NCBI GenBank assembly: GCA_019248075.1
Contig: JAEHHG010000005.1
Span: 1-38,949 of the forward strand
Origin: Candidatus Gracilibacteria bacterium S5_H10
GTDB lineage: Bacteria > Patescibacteriota > Gracilibacteria > Absconditabacterales > Absconditicoccaceae
Direction: 5' to 3'
DNA: 38,949 nucleotides
This document shows positions 18,947 to 29,511 of the stretch, in pieces (within the stretch, counting starts at the first letter, position 1; each line of letters starts with the position of its first letter). Made by a program: the position numbers and the translations under genes. A model generated the notes under the pieces. It was not told the origin of the DNA and made no database searches. It saw only the letters and a program-made list of their open reading frames with translations.

Positions 18947-20053
18947 TTACTTATTTTTCCATTTTTCTCTTATTTTTTTTGCGATGAGCTGTCTGTCTCG
19001 CTTGGTGCTTTTAAATTTTATAAATCCTTCTTTCAATGTCTGATGTTTTTTGTCTTTGACTAAAACTCCGCAGTCCTCATCTACTAATTCCGCAGTTGCT
19101 CATTGGGCGTATCCGAAGATTGGTACTCCCAAAAGCATTGCTTCCACGGTTCCGATTCCGTAGCTTTCTTTGGTTAGATTGATTAGTCATTTTGCATTGC
19201 TGATGATTTTGATTTTTTCATCAACATCTTGTATCCATCCTATAAAAATGATTGACGGACCTGCGATGGATTTTAGATATTTTTCATCGGGACCGCTTCC
19301 CATCATGATAAGTGGAACTTTCATGTCGTTGCATAATCTGATTATCTTGTCTGCTTCTCTGACAAAAGTCACTAATCTTCCTACGTAGAGATAATATTCC
19401 AAGGGAGTGTCCTGAATTGCTGGGAGAAAACATTTTTCACTAACGATAGGATATTTGATCTGAATATTTTTCATGTCATATATTTTTTCTGCGGTGTCGG
19501 CGGTATATTTACTATTGGCATAAATTTTATCGAACTTGGTAAATTTGAGATCTCGTTTTCTCAATTTGGGAGTTATTCGGTTAAATATTTTTCCTTTGAA
19601 TCCTGTGAGCTTTTCTTTGTATTCGTCATAGTGTGTTCGGATGTATTGCATAGGTGAATGAAGATAGAGTGTTGTTTTGATCCCCGAAATCGGAGTGATG
19701 TTTTTGGCTATGGCAAAGGAGGAAATCGTGATATGGTCAGGATGAATCTTTTTTATTTTACGAGAAAGTATTCTCATTAGGCTTGGATAAAAGACCATAA
19801 GATTACGATAATCGAAAAGCCATGAAAGTACTGGAACTTTGTGTGTGCTGCATCGTAAAAATATTTTGTTTAGCCATGCTGGTAATGCGGTGACAACTTC
19901 CAGTTCATGAAATTTACTGGTGAGTTTTTTTCTATCAGAAAAAATGGTGAAGACTTTTCCATGTTCAAGATGTTTTTCTTCATCAATGAGATCTTTGAGG
20001 ACATTGAGTGCTCATCCGGGTTGTATTCGACAATGAACAAAAGCAATCTTCAT
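18947..20053 (-). CDS. Glycosyltransferase, GT4-like (GT-B fold)
   Basis: This 368-residue protein begins MKIAFVHCRIQPGGALNVL, the first Rossmann strand and Gly loop of GT-B enzymes (one Gly from TGA). The linker strand YLYVGRLVTFVREADKIIRL and the donor-site segment ESYGIGTVEAMLLGVPIFGY support the GT4 family, in which the second Glu of an E-x7-E pair contacts the sugar nucleotide. It probably adds a sugar to a cell-surface polysaccharide or glycolipid. The acceptor cannot be read from sequence. No other polysaccharide genes flank it. Under the standard code the frame breaks at 19187 and near 20014. Confidence 0.85.
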
Positions 20054-20339
20054 AATTATAAAACTAAACGATAAAAAAACTTCGTGGATAAAGAAACTTT
20101 GTGGATAAAGACTTCGTATGATAAAATGATAAAAGCTTCGCGATAAATTTATCATTTCATCAATTTATCATTTCATCGGTTTATTAGTTCATCATTTCAT
20201 CGGTTTCTTCGTTTGTTAAGTTTGTTGTATCGTTTTATCGTTTCGAAGCAAGGAAAATATTTTGTGATGAGAACTGCTTGAAAATGTCAAAGAAAATCGT
20301 ATTACTCAATCAGATATTTTACGTTTTTTTTTAATAATA
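20054..20339. repeat. AT-rich repeat region with two DnaA-box-like sites
   Basis: Copies of a CTTYGYGATAAA-type unit run from about 20080 to 20145. Two of them read CGTGGATAA (20083-20091) and TGTGGATAA (20100-20108); the second is the exact complement of the consensus DnaA box TTATCCACA, 17 bases from the first. A perfect tandem direct repeat of 16 bases (AATTTATCATTTCATC at 20146-20161 and 20162-20177) and degenerate copies follow to about 20210. The layout recalls an origin (boxes next to AT-rich repeats), but related units without boxes occur at 505, 30701 and 35445. Confidence 0.55.
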
Positions 20340-20747
20340 ATGGATAGAGAAGAAAGATCATTTATAAAGAAAAATCTTATCAAACTTATTATCGGACTTA
20401 TATTGTTAGGTTTCTCATTTTCTTATATACAGAATCATCCAGCAGAAAAAGTTTCTATTTTTTCTGGATTTGAAGTCCTTCGACAGAAAGCAGTTGTATA
20501 TGTACACAAGATAACCAATACCAATTCTGAAGCTTTTCAAAAAAAATATGATTATGAAAAGACGTATCAAGAGCTTATTAATATGGCAAAAAATAAAGAA
20601 TGTGTAGATCCTGCTGTACTTACAGAAATCAATGAAACGTATTTTAAACTTAAAAAAGAAGGCGTCAAAACATTAGAAGAAAATTTGCCTGGATATATTC
20701 GTAAAGCAAATGAATATAAACATATGATAGACAATTGTATAAAATAA
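20340..20747 (+). CDS. Small membrane-anchored hypothetical protein (135 aa)
   Basis: A basic N-terminus (MDREERSFIKKNLIK) precedes one hydrophobic helix (LIIGLILLGFSFSYI), followed by about 100 residues of charged, helical sequence outside the membrane. Two Cys (KECVD and DNCIK near the C-terminus) could form a disulfide. There is no internal TGA. It stands alone between the repeat region and a strong terminator. No family recognised. Confidence 0.7.
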   Translation: MDREERSFIKKNLIKLIIGLILLGFSFSYIQNHPAEKVSIFSGFEVLRQKAVVYVHKITNTNSEAFQKKYDYEKTYQELINMAKNKECVDPAVLTEINETYFKLKKEGVKTLEENLPGYIRKANEYKHMIDNCIK

Positions 20748-20772
20748 TTCACTTTATCTTATGAATATTATA

Positions 20773-20802
20773 AAAAAACTCTGCAATATTGCAGAGTTTT
20801 TT
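20773..20802. terminator. Perfect palindromic terminator
   Basis: AAAAAACTCTGCAATA meets its exact complement, ending in GAGTTTTTT. The T-runs on both strands let it serve the gene at 20340 and the convergent rseP. Confidence 0.85.
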
Positions 20803-20818
20803 GTATTTATATTGTTTG

Positions 20819-22015
20819 TTATCCTATGAATGGAATCTTTATTGCTCGGTAATGCACCAAGTCTTTGAGCAAAATATATATTCCCATTCCCATCAAGAGG
20901 ATGAAGAATATAAGATTTATATATCATTCTATGTTGAAATATTTTTCTGGTTTTAGTCTTGCTATCCATTGGATGAGTACTCCTAATAGTCTTCCTCCAT
21001 CTAGTGCTGGAATAGGAAGAATGTTGAATATTGCTAATGCAAGCGATATCATGCCTGCGAATCAGAGATAAAGTTTTCGTCCTCATGCGTTGAGTAATGA
21101 TTCTCAAAATTTGATTGCTCCGGCTGGTCCTGTAAGTTTATTGAGTGACGATTTGATTCTGTTCTTATTGAGAGAAAGAAGATCGCTTCCTAATGTTCCT
21201 AATGCAGAAAATGTTAGTGATGTTTGTGCTTTTATTTCTTTCATCCCTATTCGCATGGATTGCGGAAATGAGAATTTTATTGGTTTGATGTCGATTTCTC
21301 CAGCAGAAAATGTCAGTCAGAGTATACAATTGTCAGCAGGACAATGTGTTTGTGTTGTTGTTTTTTTGTTGCCTCTTTCAAAAACCAAAGTGATGTCCTG
21401 ATTTATATTTTTTTTCAATATGTTTCCAATATTTCGTACATCTACGGGATCGTTATTGATTGAAAGAATGGTATCTCACGAAAGCAATCCCATCTTTTGT
21501 CCAAGAAGTCCGTCTGCCACTTTTTCTATCTTTGCTGGAGAAGACGTTAAATTTCCACTGATAAATCCTTCTTGTGCAAGGAAGTTCACGGTCGGCATGA
21601 GATAACTATTTTGTGTACTTAATACTGCATTTTCTGGGAGGATGGAAATAGGTTGTGTCCCCATAGTGAAAATCGCGCTGAAAAGTGCTCGTGCAAGAAT
21701 AAGATTCATTCCTACTCATGCAATCAGAATCAATGCCTTTTTATATATTTTTGCTTTTATGAAACTGTCTTTTGCCTGGAAATCGGCTTCATCTTTTGGA
21801 TCTTCTCCTTTGAGTCTGACGAATCCTCCGAGCGGTATTAGATTGAGAGAATATTCCGTTCCTGATTTATCGGTTCGTAACTTACATACTTTTGGAGGGA
21901 TACCGATACCAAATTCCAATACTTTTACTCCGCTTCTTTTTGCGCTGATGAAATGTCCTAGCTCGTGGATGAGTACAAGTCCCATGAACATCAAAATTCC
22001 TAGAATCAATGCCAT
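20819..22015 (-). CDS. rseP: Site-2 intramembrane zinc metalloprotease RseP
   Basis: This 398-residue protease cuts membrane proteins within the bilayer. The first helix carries the zinc site HELGH (residues 17-21). A PDZ domain follows (for example KVADGLLGQKMGLLSGDTIL and INNDPVDVRN). The C-terminal helix has FNILPIPALDGGRL, which supplies the third zinc ligand. LIPLGGFVRLKGED is the usual segment after the first helix. ATG 22015 places HELGH where the family has it; the frame is open to an ATG at 22081. TGA glycines at 21716, 21476 and near 21108. The target is unknown; in other bacteria it is an anti-sigma factor or leftover signal peptides. Confidence 0.93.
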
Positions 22016-22157
22016 AATTTTTTTGTCTAATATAACTAAAAATGCGTAATGAATTTGTCGCAGACTATTACTAGATAGCATGTTGTGTTTTTATTGTTGA
22101 TTAGTATTTACGAAATTGTATAAGTAAAACAACTCATTTTTATTTCTCTTGTTCTTT

Positions 22158-22973
22158 ATGAAATTGTTTGATGCTCACACCCATCTTAACACTGATCCTT
22201 TAGTTCAGGACCGAGAATGATATCTCAAAGCGTTTGTCGATGCATGAGGTGCGTGATTAGTTAATTCTGGCGCTGATGAACAATATAATCTCAAAGGTAT
22301 TGAGATAGCAAAATTATCTCAACATAGCTTTCCTTCTTTGATCGTGAAATCAACACTTGGTTTGCATCCTCAGGAATGTGTAGAAGGTGTTGTCACTGCT
22401 CAAAATATTCCTGAAAAAATAACTTGGCTCAAAAATTTATATCTGAACAACAAAGAACATATCGTCGCTATCGGTGAGTGCGGTATCGATCTTCATTATC
22501 CCCATTGACTTGAAACCTTGGATGTCCAGAAACAATTGTTTATCGAACATTGCAAGCTTGCTCGTGAATTGAATCTGCCCCTTGTCATCCATTCAAGAGA
22601 TGCTTTTGCAGAGACTTTTGAAATATTAAACGATTATACTGATCTTGTTATTTATTTTCATTGTCGAGGATATGGAGTGAAGGAATTTGAAATTTTGAAT
22701 TCGAAATGTAAAAAATTGTATGTAGGGTTTTGCGGTAATGTAACCTATAAAAATGCTGATAACCTTCGTGAGACACTTAAAATTGTCCCTTTGTCTCAAT
22801 TGCTTCTGGAAACCGATGCACCGTATTTAGCTCCACAAGTCATCCGTGGAGAAACTAATCATCCAGCAAATGTAGTATATATATACAACTTTGTTGCTGA
22901 GTATTTATCTATAAATCCAACCCTGCTTTCTGATCAGATAGAACATAATTTTCTTTCTGTGTATGCATTATAA
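22158..22973 (+). CDS. tatD: TatD-family metal-dependent DNase
   Basis: A 271-residue TIM-barrel hydrolase with DAHTHL (first metal ligands), STLGLHPQ, IGECGIDLHY, VIHSRDA, YFHCRGYG and the closing ETDAPYLAPQ with a following RGETNHPANV. These match the TatD 3'-5' exonuclease family, which removes nucleotides from DNA or RNA ends and may also act on D-aminoacyl-tRNA. The N-terminal third is broken by five TGA codons under the standard code. It starts 142 bases from the divergent rseP start and is followed after about 90 bases by another plus-strand gene. Confidence 0.92.
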
Positions 22974-23064
22974 TTATATTTTCATTGCCTTGACTTTTTG
23001 TTTATAATGTCTATGATTCTTTTTAGTTTTGATTTTTTTTGATTCATAATTTTTTGTGTATTTC

Positions 23065-23865
23065 ATGAAAGAAAGATTTTTGCAAGATTGTTCTGATCAG
23101 GTCGATATCCTTGTTGATCAATGACAACGTTTATTTGAAAGTTCTCCTCAGAAACTTGATTTTTTTTCGCATAATATTGGTCATCGTGTATATGACTTTC
23201 AACTCTATAATAGATCTATTGTTTTACCTACAACCAAAAAACTATTGTATGATATATGAATAACAAAAAAACAGATTTGTGAATGTATTTCTAATCTATT
23301 ACTTACTGATCCAGCTTTTTTTGTACATAATATGTTTTATACTAAGAAAATTTGTAGTATGAAATTAAAACTTTTGACTGTAGAATCAAATGTTTTTAAT
23401 TATCCACTTTTGAAATTTATAGAAAATATTATTCAAAATGGTACGATTATTGATATTATATGAACTATAGAAAGACTTAACTATGATTTAGTTCATTATG
23501 ATATCCAAGAAGATCCATGGTGTTCTTCTATAGATACTCATATTAAAGCTGCTCATCCTGACAAACTTAAACGTGCTATTCAATCATTGATTACTGCATT
23601 TGAGGCTAGGTATTCTCCTGGTGCATATACTCATATTCAGAATTTTAAAGAAAAATATTTACAGACACATATGTCTATGAATACTATAATGAATATAAAA
23701 AAAAATAATTATATATATTGTCCTCTTGATGAAGTATTATCAAAAGAAGAATATATGAATTTTTTCGTGGCTTTGGAATCGGCTCTATTTAAAAATATAT
23801 TTCCTTGATCCAAGGAATTCTATGAAAAGGAACTGGAAAATATTATGCCTGCTTTTAAACAATAA
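23065..23865 (+). CDS. Hypothetical protein (266 aa)
   Basis: With four TGA glycines the frame gives 266 residues, starting MKERFLQDCSDQVDILVDQG. It looks soluble and mostly helical, with no signal peptide or clear membrane helix. It is rich in Asn, Ile, Tyr and Lys and has six or seven Cys. Codon use is more AT-rich than in the neighbours (ATA, AAT and TAT are very common), which could indicate recent transfer or weak selection. It follows tatD and ends 11 bases from the convergent ATPase stop, without an obvious hairpin between. No family recognised. Confidence 0.7.
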
Positions 23866-23876
23866 TATATTGCTTA

Positions 23877-26357
23877 TTAGACACCGACTCTAAAAAAGAT
23901 TTCTTTGTCTACTAATTCTCTTTTCGTTCATCGCTTCAATGCAGAGATTTGTTTCATGATCTCTACTTTTTCTGGTATATTGAGCGCTGGTTTTAACCAA
24001 GGCAGATCTGTGGTAAAACTGAATGGTCTTGTTGGCTGATTATTGACTACTATTTTTGCTGCTGCTCTGAAGGTGTCTCCATTTACCATATCGATTGCTG
24101 AAAATTCCGGACCGAATTCTTTTTCCAAAAACTCTGCATCAGGAGCACCTACTTTATGAATAAATAAATTTCCTACGTTACCAAAGATAGTTTTGGAAAG
24201 ATCAAGATTTCCTCCCAATCATTCTTGTTTTAATTGATCAATATATTGGTGAGCTATGATTAATCATAATTTATATTTTCTTGCCTCAGACAAAATGCTT
24301 TCGATAGATTTGGAAACATAATTTTGGAATTCATCGATATAGAGAAAATATGGTATTCTTTCTTTTGGATCGAGCCTTGCTCTTTTTAGCGCGGAAAGTT
24401 TGAGTTGCATAGATACCATTCTTCCTACGAGCTTACTGTTTTCTTCTCCGGTAAGTCCTTTTGCTAAATTCACTAAAATTACTTTTTTGGAATTCATCGC
24501 GTCGAAGAAATTGAATGCAGATTTTGGTTGTCCAATAACGTTTCTGATATATGTCCCCGTTGTAAATGGTCAGAATTTTGCTTGCAAAAATGGGATGATC
24601 TCTGCTTTTTCTCTGTCACCCATTTTTTTGTATGTTTTATTCCATCGTGCTGCGATGATAGGATTTTTTACGTTTCTTATCTTGCTTTCTGCAAATGCAT
24701 CGTCAGTAAAGAGTCTCATGATATCTACCAGCGTTCCTCCTTCCGGTTGCTCCATTAATAAAAAACATGCATTACGGAAGTAATCTTGAATACGTGGTCA
24801 AAAGATTTCTTCTCCATACATAGAAACAAACATTTCTACGAGATCGTTGGTGACAACATCTCTTTCATCGTCATTTTCTGGTCCGTCCAAAGGATTGAAG
24901 GCAATCGGATAATCAGTATTGGAAAGATCAAAATAAATCAGATCATCTATTCTTTCTTTTGGAAAATATTTCATGGTGTCTTCTATAAGATCGCCATGAG
25001 GATCGATAATGCAAAAACCATTTCATAGTCTTATATCTTCCAATACACATGTTTTTATAAGCGTTGATTTACCGGAACCCGTCTGTCCGATAATATACAT
25101 ATGTCTGAATCTATCATCATTGTTGGTCATGATCTTAATTTCTTTTTTTACTCCTGCATAGGTGTTGTATCCGAGCATGATTCCGTCAGTCGGAATGTTG
25201 TCTGGAGCAGGGATAATCTTATATTTTTGTCGGCTGATGCGAGGATTTCTGTTGAATTTTGCGTTTGGAATATGGATGATAGAGGAGAGCTCTTTGATAC
25301 TCAGGATGAGTTTTTTGTCTCGTTTCGTCATATTTTTTATTGTGCCGTTGTCACTTCGAAATAATCTATTGATGAAGTCTTTTGCAAACTCTTGAATGTT
25401 TTTGGATTTTTTGAATTTGAGTGTGTTGAGTCCTATATAATTGTATTGACTGAATCATCTTGCAAGATCGTCGATAATCCTGTCTGTTCTACTACTATCT
25501 GGCGATGTTACCAGTGCTCTTATTCTGATGCTAAATATTTCGTCTTCGGTCTTTTTGTCCAAATCTCCTATTTGTTGTTGAGTAAGATCATTTTTTTTCT
25601 CGTCGTCTTTTGGTACGTCTTTGTTGTCTGTATTCGCGCTTGTAATACCTCTTCGTATGTCTTTGAGTAGCATTGCTACAAATCATTTGTTTTTCCCTTC
25701 TTTGATTTTTTTGGATTGCTTTCTGAGCTCCTTGAGCGCGTTTTCATCAAGCGGAGAAACAAGTATTTGTAAACACATTTTCTCGTCTGTGAACACTTTG
25801 GAATATGCAGAAAGAAGACTATCCATAGGATCAGCTTCAAATCCTTCGTAAGTTTTTATCGGATAGGCATTGGATTTTGTCAAAATAAATTCTCCACCTG
25901 CCATATATTTTCCTGCTTCCAATATTTTTGGTTGATCGATAGGATCTACTACCGCTCCTATATAAAATGATGAAATGAGCTTTTCCATATTGTCTACATG
26001 TTCTTCTGGCACTCCCATGATAAACTTTATTACTTCTTTTTCTATGAACATTTCCATGCTGATATAATTGTGTCAGAATTTTTTATATTTTCGTTTGTCA
26101 TCTATGATTGAATAAAAATTTTTATAAATCTGATTCATGATCTGAATGTTTTGTTTCATGTCTCTGATACTATCTCCACCATCATCGCCTCATTTTGTGG
26201 TTACGCTTTTTGGAATTTTGATTTGAAGATATCTTAATTTGCTTGCTTGTTGTTTTCTGTGATTTTTGTGCATCGACGAAAAAATAGATTTAATCACCAA
26301 TGATCAGATCAGTCGTATTCCTCATGCTATAATAACGATAATAAGTAGGTCAGACAT
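23877..26357 (-). CDS. Membrane-anchored VirD4/TraG-like ATPase
   Basis: Six frame fragments join through TGA glycines into an 826-residue protein. ATG 26357 gives a hydrophobic N-terminal anchor (MSDLLIIVIIAGGIRLIGSL). After a ~300-residue region comes a RecA-like motor: DRFRHMYIIGQTGSGKSTL (Walker A near 424), CIIDPHGDLIEDT, LVNLAKGLTGEEN, and Walker B YFLYIDEFQNY near 674. The order and spacing match the DUF87/TraM-recognition group of VirD4/TraG-type ATPases, hexameric motors at type IV secretion or conjugation machines. CPR genomes often carry such proteins without a complete secretion system. A paralogue lies at 31705. No relaxase or VirB channel genes are here, so substrate and partner are unknown. 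Confidence 0.85.
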
Positions 26358-26598
26358 AATGTATATTGCTATAATAAAACCTTTTATAGCTTGCTAATAA
26401 GTATACTCAATATATGCAAAAATGCAAATTATGTCTTTTTGTTTTGGACTGAGAATGTCTATTTGTCCACCAAAAATGTAAAAATGTTATCTAATGTGTT
26501 TTGTCCTTTGCTCCCGGGAGTAAAATAGTTTTTTCCCGTTGAGATTTCGCTTTACTTTAGTATATTTTATCAGGTATATTTATTCCATTATTTTGACT

Positions 26599-27540
26599 AT
26601 GATACTTTCGTGAAAAACGCTCTCTGTTTCTTTGCAAGAAGAACTCGTGCAAAAAAGGAAATTTTTTTTTGGCGATAGAAAAGCATATGTTGCTATTATT
26701 TTTCTTGGTGATGATTATTCATCTGCAACCTATGTGAAGCACAAAAAATCTTATGGAACATCTATAGGGCTTCCGGTTATCGTCTTTGGACAGAATCATC
26801 AAGCCGAATACGATAGGAATCAAGCCGGTAAATTCGATGATATCGGGATTTATATCAATCAGAAATATGATAGTGTTTGAAAGGTCATGGAATTGATAAG
26901 ATATCTGAATCATGATGATGAATGTGTCGGGATTATTATCCAACTCCCATTGCCTGAACAATTCGAACCGTACAAAGAACAATTGCTCGCTGCTATTACT
27001 CCGCAAAAAGATTTGGACTGACTAGGATGAGTAATTCTCTGACTTTCTGAAATAGGACTCGTTGACTTTATTCCTGCAACACCAAAAGCAGTATTGTATC
27101 TGCTTGAACAGTATAAACTCGATGACTTCAAAGGCAAGACTATCGCTATTCTCTGACAAAGCAATATCGTTGGAAAACCGCTCGCTATCCAATGTATCAA
27201 GAGAGGAGCAACCGTCTATACGTGTAATTCTTCTACTCCTTCTGAACAGATCAAAACGATAGCAAAGATGTCTGATTATATTATTTCATCTACTTGAAAA
27301 GTGCATTTGATTGATGATTCATTTGTTCGCAATGATAAAACACAAATTGTTGTTGATGTTGGATACGGACATATTGATGGAAAACCTGTTGGTGATGTGA
27401 ATATTGAAACAATCCAAGATAAAGTTGCTTCGTATACGCCAGTTCCTGGCTGAGTAGGGCCCCTTACGGTTGCGTGTATTTTCGCTAATGTATTTTCATT
27501 ACAGGATTACCAAGATGTGCTGAAACCATATAAACTCTAA
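26599..27540 (+). CDS. folD: Methylenetetrahydrofolate dehydrogenase/cyclohydrolase FolD
   Basis: FolD interconverts 5,10-methylene- and 10-formyl-tetrahydrofolate using NADP. Visible motifs are YVKHKKSYG with the catalytic Lys, [34 protein letters not shown] in the nucleotide-binding fold, and [15 protein letters not shown] near the C-terminus. Many glycines in these motifs (DLDG, ILG, PVPGG) are TGA-coded, making this one of the best proofs of code 25 in the window. The 313 residues slightly exceed the usual 280-300. It is divergent from the ATPase at 23877. The AT-rich 241-base spacer between them shows no other gene. Confidence 0.95.
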
Positions 27541-27641
27541 GACAATTTGAAATTTATAATTTGAAATTCGAAATTTTAAAACCTCTTGTAGCATTTGTGT
27601 TTTAAAATTGTAAACTCAAAATTTAAAATTTATTTTTTTTT
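27541..27641. repeat. TTTGAAATT-type AT repeat tract, copy 1
   Basis: After folD the DNA starts GACAATTTGAAATT and continues with variants of AATTTGAAATTCGAAATTT and their complements (TTTAAAATT). Related tracts lie at 35339-35375 and 37346-37441, the last with the same GACAATTTGAAATT opening. Confidence 0.65.
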
Positions 27642-28712
27642 ATGATGTATGATGTTCTTATTGTTTGATGAGGCGCGTCCGGGCTTTTTTGCTCTATGTT
27701 TTTGCCGAAAGAATGGAAGAAATGCATTATAGAAAAAACTGATAAACTCTGATCAAAAGTATTACTTTCTGGAGGGGAAAGATGTAACCTGACTAATATC
27801 CATTTGAATCCTGAATTGCATTATGTCGGTCAATCTCTGAAATCACTTCCTTCCTTGTTTCATGGATTTTGACCTGAAGATATGATTTCATTTTTGCAGG
27901 AACATGCTATAGAGACTAAAGTAGAGGAGCAGGGAAGAGTGATGCTTAAGAGTGGGAAAGCGAAACAACTAGTAGAATTTCTTATTGATGCATCCAAAAA
28001 AAATGAAACAGAACATTTGCTTTCGCATGAAGTCCATTCAATAAAAAAGTCTGATGAACATATCTTTGTCGTTATGACTTCTGCAGGTGCTTTTAGTGCT
28101 AAACGTGTGATTGTTGCAACGTGATGAATGACGTATCCGCAAATTGGAGCTACGTCGTTTGCTTATGAAATAGCTGAGCAGTTATGACTTTCTTTATCCA
28201 AACCACATCCTGCATTGTGTGGGATAGAAACCAAAGATGATGTCTCTTTGTTAGCATGAAATACGGTCCAGGCAACTGTGAACGTATATAATCAAAATAA
28301 ACTCGTTTATAGTTCCAAATGACCTTTGTTATTTACTCATTGGGGACTAAGTTGACCAGTGATCTTTGATGCTAGCTTGTATATAGATGATGATGCCAAA
28401 TATTCTTTACAGTTGGATTTTGATCTTTCATGAACAAGTAAAAAAGTTCTTCAATATTTTAAACTCGTGGAAGGAGATACACTCCGTGATTTTACTATAA
28501 AGACGTTGAGGCCGATCAATGAAGCGAAAGTGTCCGTTTGAGGAATTTTATTGAAAGATTTGGATCAATATTTTCAATCAAAAAAAATATCCTGACTATA
28601 TTTTATTGGTGAATCGCTCGATATCACTGGAAAGACTTGAGGATATAATTTGCAGCGAGCATGGACCAGTGCCTATATCTGTGCAAAAAAAATAATAGAA
28701 AAAAAGGGATAG
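27642..28712 (+). CDS. HI0933/YhiN-type FAD-binding oxidoreductase
   Basis: This 356-residue flavoprotein starts MMYDVLIVGGGASGLFCSM, a classic FAD dinucleotide fold in which two of three consecutive glycines are TGA-coded. The family-specific segment KVLLSGGERCNLTN follows at about 40-55, then VIVATGGMTYPQIGATSFAYE and, at the C-terminus, LYFIGESLDITGKTGGYNLQ. This is the HI0933/YhiN group, annotated as a putative flavoprotein; its substrate is not established. Eighteen or so TGA codons disrupt it under the standard code. It ends at TAG, which shows that TAG remains a stop. Its stop lies in a hairpin shared with the convergent gene. Confidence 0.9.
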
Positions 28713-28725
28713 AAATTTCTATCCC
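28700..28725 (-). terminator. Palindromic terminator shared by convergent genes
   Basis: GGGATAGAAA/TTTCTATCCC at 28706-28725 is a perfect 20-base palindrome, with a T-run on the minus strand (complement of A-rich 28698-28705). The TAG stop of the flavoprotein gene (28710-28712) lies inside the stem. Confidence 0.8.
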
Positions 28726-28733
28726 TAGCAACG

Positions 28734-29450
28734 TTATCTTTGTATAGTAAACGTCGTTGATTTTTTTTGTGGTTCAAACGGACCTTCATCTGTGTAGACG
28801 TCCAACATATAGTTACCATTCGACAGAAAATCTGTCGTAAATTCCATTGTTTTCAGTTTTTGCAGGAACTTGTTCAACTCTTGCACTTTTTGAATTTTTT
28901 CCTCAAAAGAAGCTGTGGATTCGATTTCTGCCATAGATTCCAAAAGCTCTTTTTCATTATCTTCTGAGACAATGAGGTTGCCTTTACCATCAAAGAGATT
29001 GTATTTGATGATATGCTGGTTCATGGAAATATTGAATGTCTCTTTTGGTAATGCGCCCGCGTAATTCTTTTTTTCCAGCTGGACATAGAGATGTGTTTCT
29101 GACATTTTTGTTCGCGGATCCCGTTTTTCTATCATCGAACAATAAAATGTCTGAACGGTAGTGAAGTAAATATTGTTACTTTCTTCACTATTGGTTGTGC
29201 ACTTGTATTGTGCATTCATTACTGGATTTTTGATAACATAGGAGTGCATTGTCGTAGGAATAGTGTCGATGGTTTTCCACGTATTTCCTATACTTTCCAT
29301 GACAAAAATATTGTCTTCGTAGCCCTTGTAGTCTACGATAACACTGATCGTCTTTTCGTATTCCATGTAAAAGCCTTGTATAGTTAACTGTCCCATGACA
29401 TTGCTGATTATCAAAAAAATGACAGCAAAAAAGAAGGTTTTTGTTTTCAT
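28734..29450 (-). CDS. Secreted hypothetical protein (238 aa)
   Basis: MKTKTFFFAVIFLIISNVMG is a clear Sec signal peptide (cleavage near NVMG-QLT). The mature protein is beta-rich at first (ISVIVDYKGYEDNIFVME, then YVIKNPVMNAQYKC), with Cys in KCTTN and FYCSM. A helical segment (EKIQKVQELNKFLQKLKTM) and a C-terminal strand pair ending STTFTIQR follow. The overall look is one or two Ig-like or fibronectin-like domains, but I cannot name a family. There is no TGA in the frame. It probably acts at the cell surface. Confidence 0.75.
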   Translation of the reverse strand: MKTKTFFFAVIFLIISNVMGQLTIQGFYMEYEKTISVIVDYKGYEDNIFVMESIGNTWKTIDTIPTTMHSYVIKNPVMNAQYKCTTNSEESNNIYFTTVQTFYCSMIEKRDPRTKMSETHLYVQLEKKNYAGALPKETFNISMNQHIIKYNLFDGKGNLIVSEDNEKELLESMAEIESTASFEEKIQKVQELNKFLQKLKTMEFTTDFLSNGNYMLDVYTDEGPFEPQKKSTTFTIQR

Positions 29451-29511
29451 AAGGTTTTTGTTTTTATATTTTATATATATTTTGTTTTAAATGTCAACCT
29501 TAATTCTTACT

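Noticed and set aside
20146-20210. CRISPR array from the tandem 16-mers
   Set aside because: The repeats are contiguous, without unique spacers, and no cas gene is present.
21090-22049. Plus-strand frames opposite rseP
   Set aside because: HELGH, PDZ and NILPIPALDGG on the minus strand explain the region.
26358-26598. tRNA or small RNA gene in the spacer between the ATPase and folD
   Set aside because: No cloverleaf or T-loop consensus could be traced; only an isolated CCCGGG-containing hairpin was seen.
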